NCBI GenBank assembly: GCA_017860345.1
Contig: JAFNAV010000016.1
Location: forward strand, 1-49,025
Direction: 5' to 3'
Origin: Bacteroidota bacterium
GTDB taxonomy: Bacteria; Bacteroidota; Bacteroidia; Bacteroidales; Paludibacteraceae
Length of the DNA stretch: 49,025 nt
The notes beneath the pieces were generated by a model. That model was not told the origin of the DNA and ran no database searches. It saw nothing but the letters and a program-made list of their open reading frames with translations. Positions 32,051 through 40,436 of this stretch are shown piece by piece. Every line of letters starts with the position of its first letter. Position 1 is the stretch's first letter. Made by a program: the position numbers and the translations under genes.

Positions 32051-33436
32051 ATGAAGAACTTTTTTATATCACTCCTAATTTTCATATCACTATCCGGCAT
32101 GTTAAGTGCAGAGAACCCGATAGTACAAACGCATTTCGGTCCCGATCCGGCTCCAATGGTGTATAAAGGCACAGTATACGCTTATGTAGGCGACGACATT
32201 CCGGGTACCGACTTTTACTATATGACCAAATGGAGGGTACTATCTTCCACCGATATGGTAAACTGGAAGGATCACGGATCGCCTATTTCGCTCGAATCGT
32301 TTTCGTGGGCGCGCGACCGTGCCTGGGCGGCTCAATGTATCGAACGCAATGGTAAATTTTACTGGTATATTTGCGCCCAAAGCACTAAAAATGACATGGC
32401 CATTGGAGTAGCAGTGGCCGATAGCCCCACAGGTCCTTTTAAAGATGCGCTGGGAAAACCATTAATCATCAACGGTAGCTGGTCCAACATTGACCCTACT
32501 GTTTTTATCGACGATGATGGTCAGGCTTATCTTTACTGGGGTAACGGAAGTCTTTTCTATGTGAAATTAAATAAAGATATGATTTCATATTCCGGCGACA
32601 TTGTGACGGTGCCACTCAGCGTCGAAAGTTTTGGCGGAGTCAGAGGCAACAGAAGCACAGAGAATCCGAATAAAGATTCGTTTGTGGAAGGTCCGTGGTT
32701 TTACAAACGCAACAATATTTATTATATGATGTTTGCCGGAATGGGTAAAGGTGGCGAAACACTCTCGTATTCAACAAGTACCGGAGCTACCGGCCCCTGG
32801 AAATATCAGGGCAAAATTATGGAAAATCAAAAGCTCAACAGTTTTACCAACCATGGCGGAATTATTGATTATAAAGGTAATTCATATCTTTTCTATCATA
32901 GCGGATTGCTGCCCGGAGGTGGTAGTTACGGACGCGCCGCCTGTGTTGAACAATTCAGTTATAATCCCGACGGAACTATACCCGCAGTTACTGCCACCAA
33001 AGAAGGCCCCAATCCGGTTGGGTATATCAATCCTTATCAGCGTATTGAAGCCGAAACAATGGCATGGTCAGAGAAATGTTCTGTATCTCAAAACAACAAA
33101 CTTGGAGTTTTCGTATCGCAAACCCGTACTAAGGGGTATATCAAAGTACGCGAAGTAGATTTTGGCAATCAGTCACCGCTTTCGTTTACAGCTTCTTTAG
33201 CTGCGGGATTAGATGGTGGAATTTTAGAGGTTCGTATCGACAGTCTGAAAGGAACGTTATTGACCTCGGTAAATGTGCCGCGCACCGGAGGTTGGGAAAC
33301 GTTTACGAATATTAGTTCCAAATTAAATGCACCGGTTACCGGAAAACACGATTTGTTTTTGTGCTTTAATGGTCAGAACATAACTGCCGGACGCGAATTG
33401 TTTAATTTCGACTGGTGGAAATTCAATTCAAAATAA
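32051..33436 (+). CDS. GH43-CBM6 arabinofuranosidase/xylosidase
   Basis: A 461-residue secreted protein (signal peptide ~1-20, ending GMLSA). Catalytic residues: D32 (GPDPAPMVY), D148 (NIDPTVFIDDDGQAYLYWG) and E213 (FVEGPWFYKRNNIYYMMFA). The CBM6 (~330-461) begins at NPYQRIEAETM and ends LFNFDWWKFNS. A segment before E213 (SVESFGGVRGNRSTENPNKD) is longer than in the previous enzyme and may shape the pocket. It is the same family as its neighbours at 30605 and 34786 but clearly diverged from both. It is 4 nt upstream of GH8, so translational coupling is likely. Confidence 0.9.
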   Translation: MKNFFISLLIFISLSGMLSAENPIVQTHFGPDPAPMVYKGTVYAYVGDDIPGTDFYYMTKWRVLSSTDMVNWKDHGSPISLESFSWARDRAWAAQCIERNGKFYWYICAQSTKNDMAIGVAVADSPTGPFKDALGKPLIINGSWSNIDPTVFIDDDGQAYLYWGNGSLFYVKLNKDMISYSGDIVTVPLSVESFGGVRGNRSTENPNKDSFVEGPWFYKRNNIYYMMFAGMGKGGETLSYSTSTGATGPWKYQGKIMENQKLNSFTNHGGIIDYKGNSYLFYHSGLLPGGGSYGRAACVEQFSYNPDGTIPAVTATKEGPNPVGYINPYQRIEAETMAWSEKCSVSQNNKLGVFVSQTRTKGYIKVREVDFGNQSPLSFTASLAAGLDGGILEVRIDSLKGTLLTSVNVPRTGGWETFTNISSKLNAPVTGKHDLFLCFNGQNITAGRELFNFDWWKFNSK

Positions 33437-33440
33437 AAGT

Positions 33441-34718
33441 ATGACGAAAAGAACTCTTCTTCTTTTTTTTGCGCTCAGTTTTCTGTTTTTAAGCTTAACA
33501 GCCCGGAATGAGAAAAGAAAATTGAAAGCAAAACAAGCTGAAATGGCAGTAAGCACAAAGCATTACCCCAATATCTTTCTCGAAGCAGGTTACAGCCACA
33601 AGGATATTGACCAAAAAATTGAACAGGTTTATCAGGACTTGTTCGAAGGGCCAAACAAAATTTATTTCGAGGTGGGCGATTCGATGGCCTATGTGTCGGA
33701 CATAAAAAACCACGATGCCCGCACCGAAGGCCTTTCGTATGGCATGATGGTGGCTGTTCAGCTCAACAAGAAGGAGGTTTTTGATAATATATGGCGTTGG
33801 TCAAAAAAGTATGTTCAACACCAAAGTGGCCCTCGCGAAGGTTATTTCGCATGGAGCTACGACCCCTTAAAGATGAAGCAGAATTCGCCTGGATCGGCTT
33901 CCGACGGTGAGCTGTATTATGTAACCAGCCTGTTGTTTGCGTCTAACCGCTGGGGCAACGACACTGGAATCAACTATTATGCCGAAGCCCGCTATATTCT
34001 CGACAATATGTGGAAGAAAGACGGCACTGGAAATATCTACAACCTGATTAACGTGGAGCATAAGCAAATCTCCTTTGTTCCTGAAGGTGTGGCTTATAAC
34101 TGGACGGATCCGTCTTACCATTTGCCGGCATTTATGGAGGTATGGGCCATGTATGCCAGAGATGGGCACGAGCAATTCTACCGCGACTGTGCCGACACAT
34201 CGCGCGTATTTTTGCATCGCGCTTGCCATCCCGTTACGGGACTCAATGCCGATTATACCGAATTTAGCGGTGCACCACACTCTACCCGCTGGATGCCGGC
34301 CGCTTTCCGTTACGATTCGTGGCGGGTACCGATGAACATTGCCATGGACTACAACTGGTTTGGCAAAGACCGTAAATGGCAGAAAGATTATGCAAAACGC
34401 ATACAAGCCTTTTTCAAGTCAAAAGGAATTGATACCTTCGATGACCAATTCAATCCGGATGGATCCAAACCCGACTTTATTCTTAAGGCAGGCACAGATT
34501 TCCAACGCCTGAGGCATTCTATCGGATTGGTGGCTACCGTAGCCTCTACAAACCTTATTGATCAGGATTTTGATTATATTCATAAATTATGGAATGCCCG
34601 ACTCGAACCTTATGATGATGGGTATTTTGATCCTTACTACGATGGTTTGCTCTATTTATTCAGTCTAATGCATTTAAGCGGAAAATACCAGATAATAACT
34701 CCAGGATTAGTTAAATAG
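33441..34718 (+). CDS. GH8 xylanolytic enzyme, second copy
   Basis: A 425-residue secreted GH8 (signal peptide ~1-20). General acid E96 (DARTEGLSYGMM), GSASDGELYY and probable base D292 (FRYDSWRVPMN) are present. Relative to the GH8 at 18475 it has a longer C-terminal part with an insertion around 350-370 (NPDGSKPDFILKAGTDFQRL) and different flanking loops. The two probably do not duplicate each other exactly (for example one Rex-type and one endo-type), but which is which cannot be told here. It follows the GH43-CBM6 by 4 nt and precedes a short GH43 by 67 nt. Confidence 0.92.
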   Translation: MTKRTLLLFFALSFLFLSLTARNEKRKLKAKQAEMAVSTKHYPNIFLEAGYSHKDIDQKIEQVYQDLFEGPNKIYFEVGDSMAYVSDIKNHDARTEGLSYGMMVAVQLNKKEVFDNIWRWSKKYVQHQSGPREGYFAWSYDPLKMKQNSPGSASDGELYYVTSLLFASNRWGNDTGINYYAEARYILDNMWKKDGTGNIYNLINVEHKQISFVPEGVAYNWTDPSYHLPAFMEVWAMYARDGHEQFYRDCADTSRVFLHRACHPVTGLNADYTEFSGAPHSTRWMPAAFRYDSWRVPMNIAMDYNWFGKDRKWQKDYAKRIQAFFKSKGIDTFDDQFNPDGSKPDFILKAGTDFQRLRHSIGLVATVASTNLIDQDFDYIHKLWNARLEPYDDGYFDPYYDGLLYLFSLMHLSGKYQIITPGLVK

Positions 34719-34785
34719 GTTCGTGATATTATTTCCTATAGTTAATTAAAATCATTCAAATCCTTTAACGATAAGTATCAATTTG

Positions 34786-35745
34786 ATGAAGAACAAAGTT
34801 TTTATTTTTATAGTGGGCATTGTATTGGCAACCACATTTATTAGTGGTCAAAATCCGATTATTAAAGGTGTTTTTACAGCCGATCCGGCTCCACTGGTTT
34901 ACAAAGGAAAAGTTTATCTTTATGTAGGGCATGATACCGCTACCGTTGATGCTAAAACCTATCAAATGCCCGATTGGCTGGTTTATTCGTCAAGCGATAT
35001 GGTCAACTGGGAAAGTCATGGTCCCTGTTTGACTGTGAAAGATTTTGCATGGGCTTCTTACGCAGCAAATGCAGCTCATTGCATCGAACGAAATGGCAAG
35101 TTTTACTGGTATATTTCCATCATACACAGAGCCAATACCGATAGTAAGGGTGGAGTAGCAATAGGTGTGGCTGTATCCGATAGTCCAACCGGACCTTACA
35201 AAGATGCTATTGGGAAGGCTTTGATTACAAACGATATGACTACTGATATGAAGCATGCATGGGACGATCTTGACCCTGCGGTTTTTATAGATGACGATGG
35301 TCAGGCTTATCTGTTTTGGGGAAATGGCAGTTGCAAATGGGTGAAACTAAAGGAAAATATGGTGGAACTGGATGGTCCGATTTATACATTTAAACCTCAG
35401 AATTTTACAGAAGCTCCATGGGTTTATAAACGAAACGGAGTCTACTACCTCGTTTATGCAGCAAATTTTCCAGAGACAATTGAATATTGCACTGCCAAAA
35501 GCATTGAAGGTCCCTGGACATATCGCGGTTTGATTCAGGACAGGTCGTACAATAGTTCCACCACGCATCCGGGAATTATTGATTTTAAAGGGAAAACGTA
35601 TTATTTCTACCACGATGGTTCTTTGCCAACGGGTGGAGATTATCGTCGTTCGGTGTGCGTGGAATCTCTGTATTACAATCCTGATGGAACGATACAGAAG
35701 ATAGTACAAACCAAGGAAGGAGTGAAAGCCGTTAATGAAAAATGA
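34786..35745 (+). CDS. Secreted single-domain GH43
   Basis: A 319-residue GH43 with a signal peptide (~1-21, ending TTFISG). Base D33 (TADPAPLVY), D163 (DLDPAVFIDDDGQAYLFWG) and acid E209 (FTEAPWVYKRNGVYYLVYA) are visible. Its propeller resembles that of the 32051 enzyme, but the CBM6 is absent. It stops at the propeller's last strand (VVQ-type end: QTKEGVKAVNEK), suggesting either loss of the binding module or an ancestral form. Role: arabinose or xylose removal from oligosaccharides. An in-frame TTG precedes the ATG at 34786, which is the preferred start. The GH67 gene begins 28 nt after the stop. Confidence 0.88.
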   Translation: MKNKVFIFIVGIVLATTFISGQNPIIKGVFTADPAPLVYKGKVYLYVGHDTATVDAKTYQMPDWLVYSSSDMVNWESHGPCLTVKDFAWASYAANAAHCIERNGKFYWYISIIHRANTDSKGGVAIGVAVSDSPTGPYKDAIGKALITNDMTTDMKHAWDDLDPAVFIDDDGQAYLFWGNGSCKWVKLKENMVELDGPIYTFKPQNFTEAPWVYKRNGVYYLVYAANFPETIEYCTAKSIEGPWTYRGLIQDRSYNSSTTHPGIIDFKGKTYYFYHDGSLPTGGDYRRSVCVESLYYNPDGTIQKIVQTKEGVKAVNEK

Positions 35746-35773
35746 TTTCAATAGATTCAAAATCCAACGATGT

Positions 35774-37831
35774 ATGAAAAGAACATTTTTAGGCCTTATT
35801 TTAGTGTTGGTTACTTGCGGCTTATGGGCCGAAGACGGCCATAGCCTGTGGCTTCGCAAAAAAGAAACCGGAACTGTGAATGTGGTTTGTTCCGATAAAT
35901 CGCCTACCTTAGCCATTGCCGTTCAAGAACTGAAACAGGGCTGGCAGGGAATTGACGGAGCAAGCATTACTTTAAAAATAAAAAAAGACAAAGCCATCAG
36001 AAATGATGGTTTCAAACTGAGCTCCACCGAAATTCAGGCCAATACAAGAATCGGTATTTTATATGGAGTTTACGAACTGCTTCGCCGTCAGCAAACAGAG
36101 GAAGCTATTGAAGAAAAAGTATATAATCCGTCCTATCAAATTCGTGCGCTCAATCATTGGGATAACCTGGATGGCACCATTGAACGCGGATACGCCGGGT
36201 ATTCTCTATTCTGGGGAAAAGACAAAAACTTATCTGTGCCTACAGATGCGGAAAAACAACTTTGGAAGGAATATGCCCGTACTAATGCTTCGATAGGAAT
36301 CAACGGGGCAGTTCTCAATAACGTAAATGCCTCGGCTGATATGCTTACTGGCGGCATCCTTCAACGGGTAAAGGCCATTGCGGATATTCTCCGTCCTTAT
36401 GGGATCAAAGTATATATTTCGATTAAGTTTTCGTCGCCGGTAGCGGTTGGCGGGCTTAAAAATTCGGACCCTCTCAATCCCGAAGTAGCCAAATGGTGGA
36501 AGGAAAAAGTGATCGAGATTTATAAGACGATTCCTGATTTTGGTGGCTTTTTGGTGAAGGCCAATAGTGAGGGTCAGCCTGGACCACAAGATTATGGTCG
36601 TACACACGTGGATGGGGCCAATATGCTGGCCGATGTCTTGAAGCCTTTTGGAGGGATCGTGATGTGGCGGGCCTTTGTGTATGCTTCCAATGATAAGGAC
36701 AGGGCCAAGCAGGCATACAATGAATTTATGCCTTTTGATGGGAAATTCCGTGACAATGTGATCATTCAGGTGAAAAACGGGCCGATCGATTTTCAACCCC
36801 GCGAACCATTCAGCCCGCTTTTCGGTGCCATGAAAAAAACTTCGGTGATGCCCGAAGTGCAAATAACGCAGGAATATTTAGGGCATTCGATTCATTTGGT
36901 ATATCTATCCACCATGTGGGAAGAGTTATTGAATAGCGATACTTACCAGCAAGGAAAGGGAAGCACCGTTGCCCGTTGTACCGATGGAAGCATTTATCCA
37001 CAGAAATATACCGCCATTGCGGGCGTTTCGAATATCGGTTTAGACAGAAATTGGTGCGGACTCGATTTTGCCCAATCCAATTGGTATGCTTTCGGCCGTT
37101 TGGCTTGGGACAACCAACTGACCAGCGAACAGATTGCCGATGAATGGCTTAAGTTGACTTTTGGCAATGTTGCTTCGCCTCAATCAGCGGATTGGAAACA
37201 GAATTTTCTTGTTCCTGTAAAACAATTGATGCTTGAAAGCCGTGAAGCGGCGGTCAACTACATGATGCCGCTCGGATTTCATCATATTTTCTCGGCCGAC
37301 GAGCATTATGGTCCCGGCCCTTGGTGGGCGCCCAAAGGAATAAGGGCAGACTGGACACCTCCGTATTACCACCAGGCTTCGGCCAATGGCGTGGGTTTTG
37401 ACCGTGCCCGCACAGGCAGTGATGCTGTCGAACAATATCACGAGCCACTTGCTTCCAAATTCAACGATCCCAAAACCTGTCCTGAAAACCTTTTGTTGTG
37501 GTTTCATCATTTACCTTGGGACTATCAGATGAAGAGCGGACGCACGCTTTGGGATGAAATATGCTACCAGTATGCTACCGGATTGGAGCAAGTTGGCGAG
37601 TTTCAAAAAACATGGGACAAAGTGGAAAAATACGTTGATGTAGATCGTTTTATTCGGGTGCAAGGCAAGCTTCGCCACCAGCGACGCGATGCCCAGATAT
37701 GGAATGATGCCTGCTTGCTTTATTTCCAAAAGTTCAGCAAAAGGCCGATTCCTTATCAACTTGACCGCCCTCAAAATGATTTGGATCAATTGATTGAAAA
37801 CGATAGAAGGAGGCTTCACCCTGGGAAATAG
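35774..37831 (+). CDS. aguA: GH67 alpha-glucuronidase
   Basis: A 685-residue GH67 enzyme that removes 4-O-methylglucuronic acid from the non-reducing terminal xylose of xylo-oligosaccharides. General acid E266 (VKANSEGQPGP), D339 (KNGPIDFQPREP) and E367 (QITQEYLGHS) are present. Their spacing of 73 and 28 residues equals that of E292, D365 and E393 in the Cellvibrio enzyme. An N-terminal signal peptide (MKRTFLGLILVLVTCGLWAE) places it in the periplasm. The ATG at 35774 is preferred. The open frame from 35735 overlaps the preceding GH43 and would bury the signal. It complements GH115, which acts on internal residues. Confidence 0.95.
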   Translation: MKRTFLGLILVLVTCGLWAEDGHSLWLRKKETGTVNVVCSDKSPTLAIAVQELKQGWQGIDGASITLKIKKDKAIRNDGFKLSSTEIQANTRIGILYGVYELLRRQQTEEAIEEKVYNPSYQIRALNHWDNLDGTIERGYAGYSLFWGKDKNLSVPTDAEKQLWKEYARTNASIGINGAVLNNVNASADMLTGGILQRVKAIADILRPYGIKVYISIKFSSPVAVGGLKNSDPLNPEVAKWWKEKVIEIYKTIPDFGGFLVKANSEGQPGPQDYGRTHVDGANMLADVLKPFGGIVMWRAFVYASNDKDRAKQAYNEFMPFDGKFRDNVIIQVKNGPIDFQPREPFSPLFGAMKKTSVMPEVQITQEYLGHSIHLVYLSTMWEELLNSDTYQQGKGSTVARCTDGSIYPQKYTAIAGVSNIGLDRNWCGLDFAQSNWYAFGRLAWDNQLTSEQIADEWLKLTFGNVASPQSADWKQNFLVPVKQLMLESREAAVNYMMPLGFHHIFSADEHYGPGPWWAPKGIRADWTPPYYHQASANGVGFDRARTGSDAVEQYHEPLASKFNDPKTCPENLLLWFHHLPWDYQMKSGRTLWDEICYQYATGLEQVGEFQKTWDKVEKYVDVDRFIRVQGKLRHQRRDAQIWNDACLLYFQKFSKRPIPYQLDRPQNDLDQLIENDRRRLHPGK

Positions 37832-37886
37832 ATATACCCCATTGTCATAAAATAGATATAACAATAAATCATATAACTATCAGAAT

Positions 37887-40316
37887 ATGAATACAAAATT
37901 TACCGGAATAGCCTTGCTGTTGACCTGCTTGCTTATTTCCAATTCTTCTTTTCAACTTTTGGCACAGAAAACTTCTTCTGCAAAAATTACCGTGGATATA
38001 AGCAAACCCGGTCATACTATTTCGCCAACATTGTTTGGTGTTTTCTTTGAGGATATAAATTTATCGGCTGATGGTGGTTTGTATCCCGAGCTGATTCGGA
38101 ATCGCTCCTTTGAGGATGCCGATACCTTACAAAATTGGAAATTCACCAGTGCAGATGCTAAAACTTCTGCAAAAATTACTACTGCCGATGTCCATTCTCG
38201 TCCACCGCTACCTCCGTTGAATCCTTATAACCGCAAATCACTTTTTGTGAATTTCGACGGTTCCTTTCGATTGGAGAATAGTGGCTATTGGGGTCTTCAC
38301 CTCGTTCAGGGCGAAAAATATGCTTTTAAGTTGGCTGCCCGTGCAGTGGACGGTCTCAAAACGCCATTAAAAGTAAATCTTGTGGGCGAAAAAGGAAATA
38401 TAATCGCTTCGGGCGATATAGGCGGTATTACCTCCGAATGGAAATACTATCCGCTGGCTTTCGCTGCTTCGGCCACCGATACCAATGCACACCTTGAAAT
38501 TTCAGGTAACGGAAATGGCAAACTGTACCTTGATATGGTGTCGCTTATTCCTGACAAAACTTGGAAAAAGAGCGGTTTACGTACCGATTTGGCTGAAGCA
38601 ATGGATGCTTTGAAGCCGACTTTTCTCCGTTTTCCGGGTGGATGTTGGGTGGAAGGTGATGACTTTGCCCACATGAACAACTGGAAAAAAACAATCGGGA
38701 ATGTGGATACCCGCACGCCCCTTTGGAATATTTGGGGCTACAACGCTACTCATGGTTTGGGCTATCATGAATACCTGCAATTGGCCGAGGATCTTGGCGC
38801 TGAACCTTTGTTCTGTATCAATGCAGGAATTTCGCACAAGGAAGTCGCGCCGATAGATCAAATGGGACAGTGGATACAGGATGCGTTGGATGCTATTGAA
38901 TACGCCAACGGACCGGTCACTTCTGTTTGGGGAGACATTCGTGCCAAAAACGGACATCCGGCACCTTTTAATCTGAAATATCTTGAAATAGGAAATGAAA
39001 ACGGCATGGCTCCCTATGCCGAACGGTGGGCATGGTTTGTACAGGCCATTCATAGCAAATATCCCGACATAATACTGATTGCTAACGAATGGGCGGGAAG
39101 TCATCCTAAAAATCCGAAACCTCAGATTGTGGACGAACATTATTACAACAATCCCGACTGGTTTATCTGGAACTCAAATAAATACGATAGTTATGACCGT
39201 AATGGATCTAAAATATTTGTAGGTGAATATGCAGTGACGAGCGGCACTGGCAACGGTAACCTGCGTGGTGCCATTGGCGAAGCTGCATTTATGACCGGCA
39301 TGGAACGTAATTCAGACGTAGTGGTGATGGCGGCTTATGCGCCTCTCTTCTGTCACGCCAAACACAAGGCATGGCCTGTGAACCTGATCAATTTCGACAA
39401 CCACCGTTGGTTTGGAATCCCGAGCTATTACGTACAGCAGATGTTTGCGGCCAATCAGGGAACGGTGAATTTGCCTGTTAGCATCGAGAGTGCTCCGGCT
39501 ATTGATCTGCCTCGTTCAAAAGGAGCTATTGGCTTGGGTACCTGGTTGAATTCGGCTGAGTTTAAAGATCTGGAAATAACAGCCCCTAATGGCAAGGTAC
39601 TCTTCAAACCCGATTTCAATTCGGTGGATTCCAAATGGAGAAAAACTCCTAACAGCGAATGGACAGCCAAAGACGGTATATTGCGCCAATCGGGAATTTC
39701 ATCCAACACAACCATTTACATGGGCGACACGGCCTGGACTGATTACACCATAAAATTGAAGGCTCGCAAAATTGAAGGTGAAAACGGTTTTCAGATTTAT
39801 TTTCATAATAAAGACAGACGTGAAAGAAATCGATGGGATATAGGCGGATTTACCAACTCAGTAAATATTTTGGAGGTAGGATTAGTTACCGAAAGCATGG
39901 ATGCACAGGTAGAGCCGGGGCGTTGGTACGATGTGAAAATTGAGCTTCGCGGAAGCTCCGTGAAGGCTTATCTCGATGGCAAGCTAACCCAGCAAGTGTC
40001 GGCTGACAACCTGAAAGTGAAGGGCATCACCACAAGCGCTTCGAAAGATGAGAAAACAGGTGACATTATCCTTAAGATAGTGAATGTGACCGCTAAAGAC
40101 ATCAAAGCCGACATTCAATTGAAGGGGGCAACCGACCTTTCCGGAACCGGAACAGCTACAGTTCTTACCTCGCTCAAGGCTACGGACGAAAATACTTTGG
40201 ACAACCCGACAAAAGTTTTTCCAAAAACTGAGAACATAAGCTTCTCCGGTACAAAAGTCAATCGTTTGTTTCCTGCCAACTCGCTGACTGTAATACGATT
40301 ATCTACTAAAAAATAG
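37887..40316 (+). CDS. GH51 alpha-L-arabinofuranosidase with inserted CBM-like and C-terminal lectin-like domains
   Basis: An 809-residue secreted protein (signal peptide ~1-27). The N-terminus (ISPTLFGVFFEDINLSADGG) is typical of GH51. Residues ~70-220 form an inserted CBM4/9-like sandwich (NRSFEDADTLQNW). The catalytic barrel (~225-520) holds acid/base E371 (LEIGNENGMAPYAERW) and nucleophile E447 (KIFVGEYAV). Residues ~565-720 form a concanavalin/LamG-like sandwich (LFKPDFNSVDSKWRK), and the GH51 beta domain resumes to the end. It removes arabinofuranose from arabinoxylan or arabino-oligosaccharides. It is the last gene of the 30605-40316 series, with a 120-nt gap to the next gene. Confidence 0.92.
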   Translation: MNTKFTGIALLLTCLLISNSSFQLLAQKTSSAKITVDISKPGHTISPTLFGVFFEDINLSADGGLYPELIRNRSFEDADTLQNWKFTSADAKTSAKITTADVHSRPPLPPLNPYNRKSLFVNFDGSFRLENSGYWGLHLVQGEKYAFKLAARAVDGLKTPLKVNLVGEKGNIIASGDIGGITSEWKYYPLAFAASATDTNAHLEISGNGNGKLYLDMVSLIPDKTWKKSGLRTDLAEAMDALKPTFLRFPGGCWVEGDDFAHMNNWKKTIGNVDTRTPLWNIWGYNATHGLGYHEYLQLAEDLGAEPLFCINAGISHKEVAPIDQMGQWIQDALDAIEYANGPVTSVWGDIRAKNGHPAPFNLKYLEIGNENGMAPYAERWAWFVQAIHSKYPDIILIANEWAGSHPKNPKPQIVDEHYYNNPDWFIWNSNKYDSYDRNGSKIFVGEYAVTSGTGNGNLRGAIGEAAFMTGMERNSDVVVMAAYAPLFCHAKHKAWPVNLINFDNHRWFGIPSYYVQQMFAANQGTVNLPVSIESAPAIDLPRSKGAIGLGTWLNSAEFKDLEITAPNGKVLFKPDFNSVDSKWRKTPNSEWTAKDGILRQSGISSNTTIYMGDTAWTDYTIKLKARKIEGENGFQIYFHNKDRRERNRWDIGGFTNSVNILEVGLVTESMDAQVEPGRWYDVKIELRGSSVKAYLDGKLTQQVSADNLKVKGITTSASKDEKTGDIILKIVNVTAKDIKADIQLKGATDLSGTGTATVLTSLKATDENTLDNPTKVFPKTENISFSGTKVNRLFPANSLTVIRLSTKK

Positions 40317-40436
40317 AATAGTAAGAACAGTTTTCCAAATAAATCGATCCGGTTTTTCTTAAAGTTGCATTTCAACAACACAATTTGGTGTAAATCATAT
40401 ATCAATAATAACCAACATCCGATAATTTAATTCGAA

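Noticed and set aside
36230..36862. A 210-codon minus-strand frame inside the GH67 gene
   Set aside because: It is antisense to an enzyme with all catalytic residues intact and has no recognisable domain.
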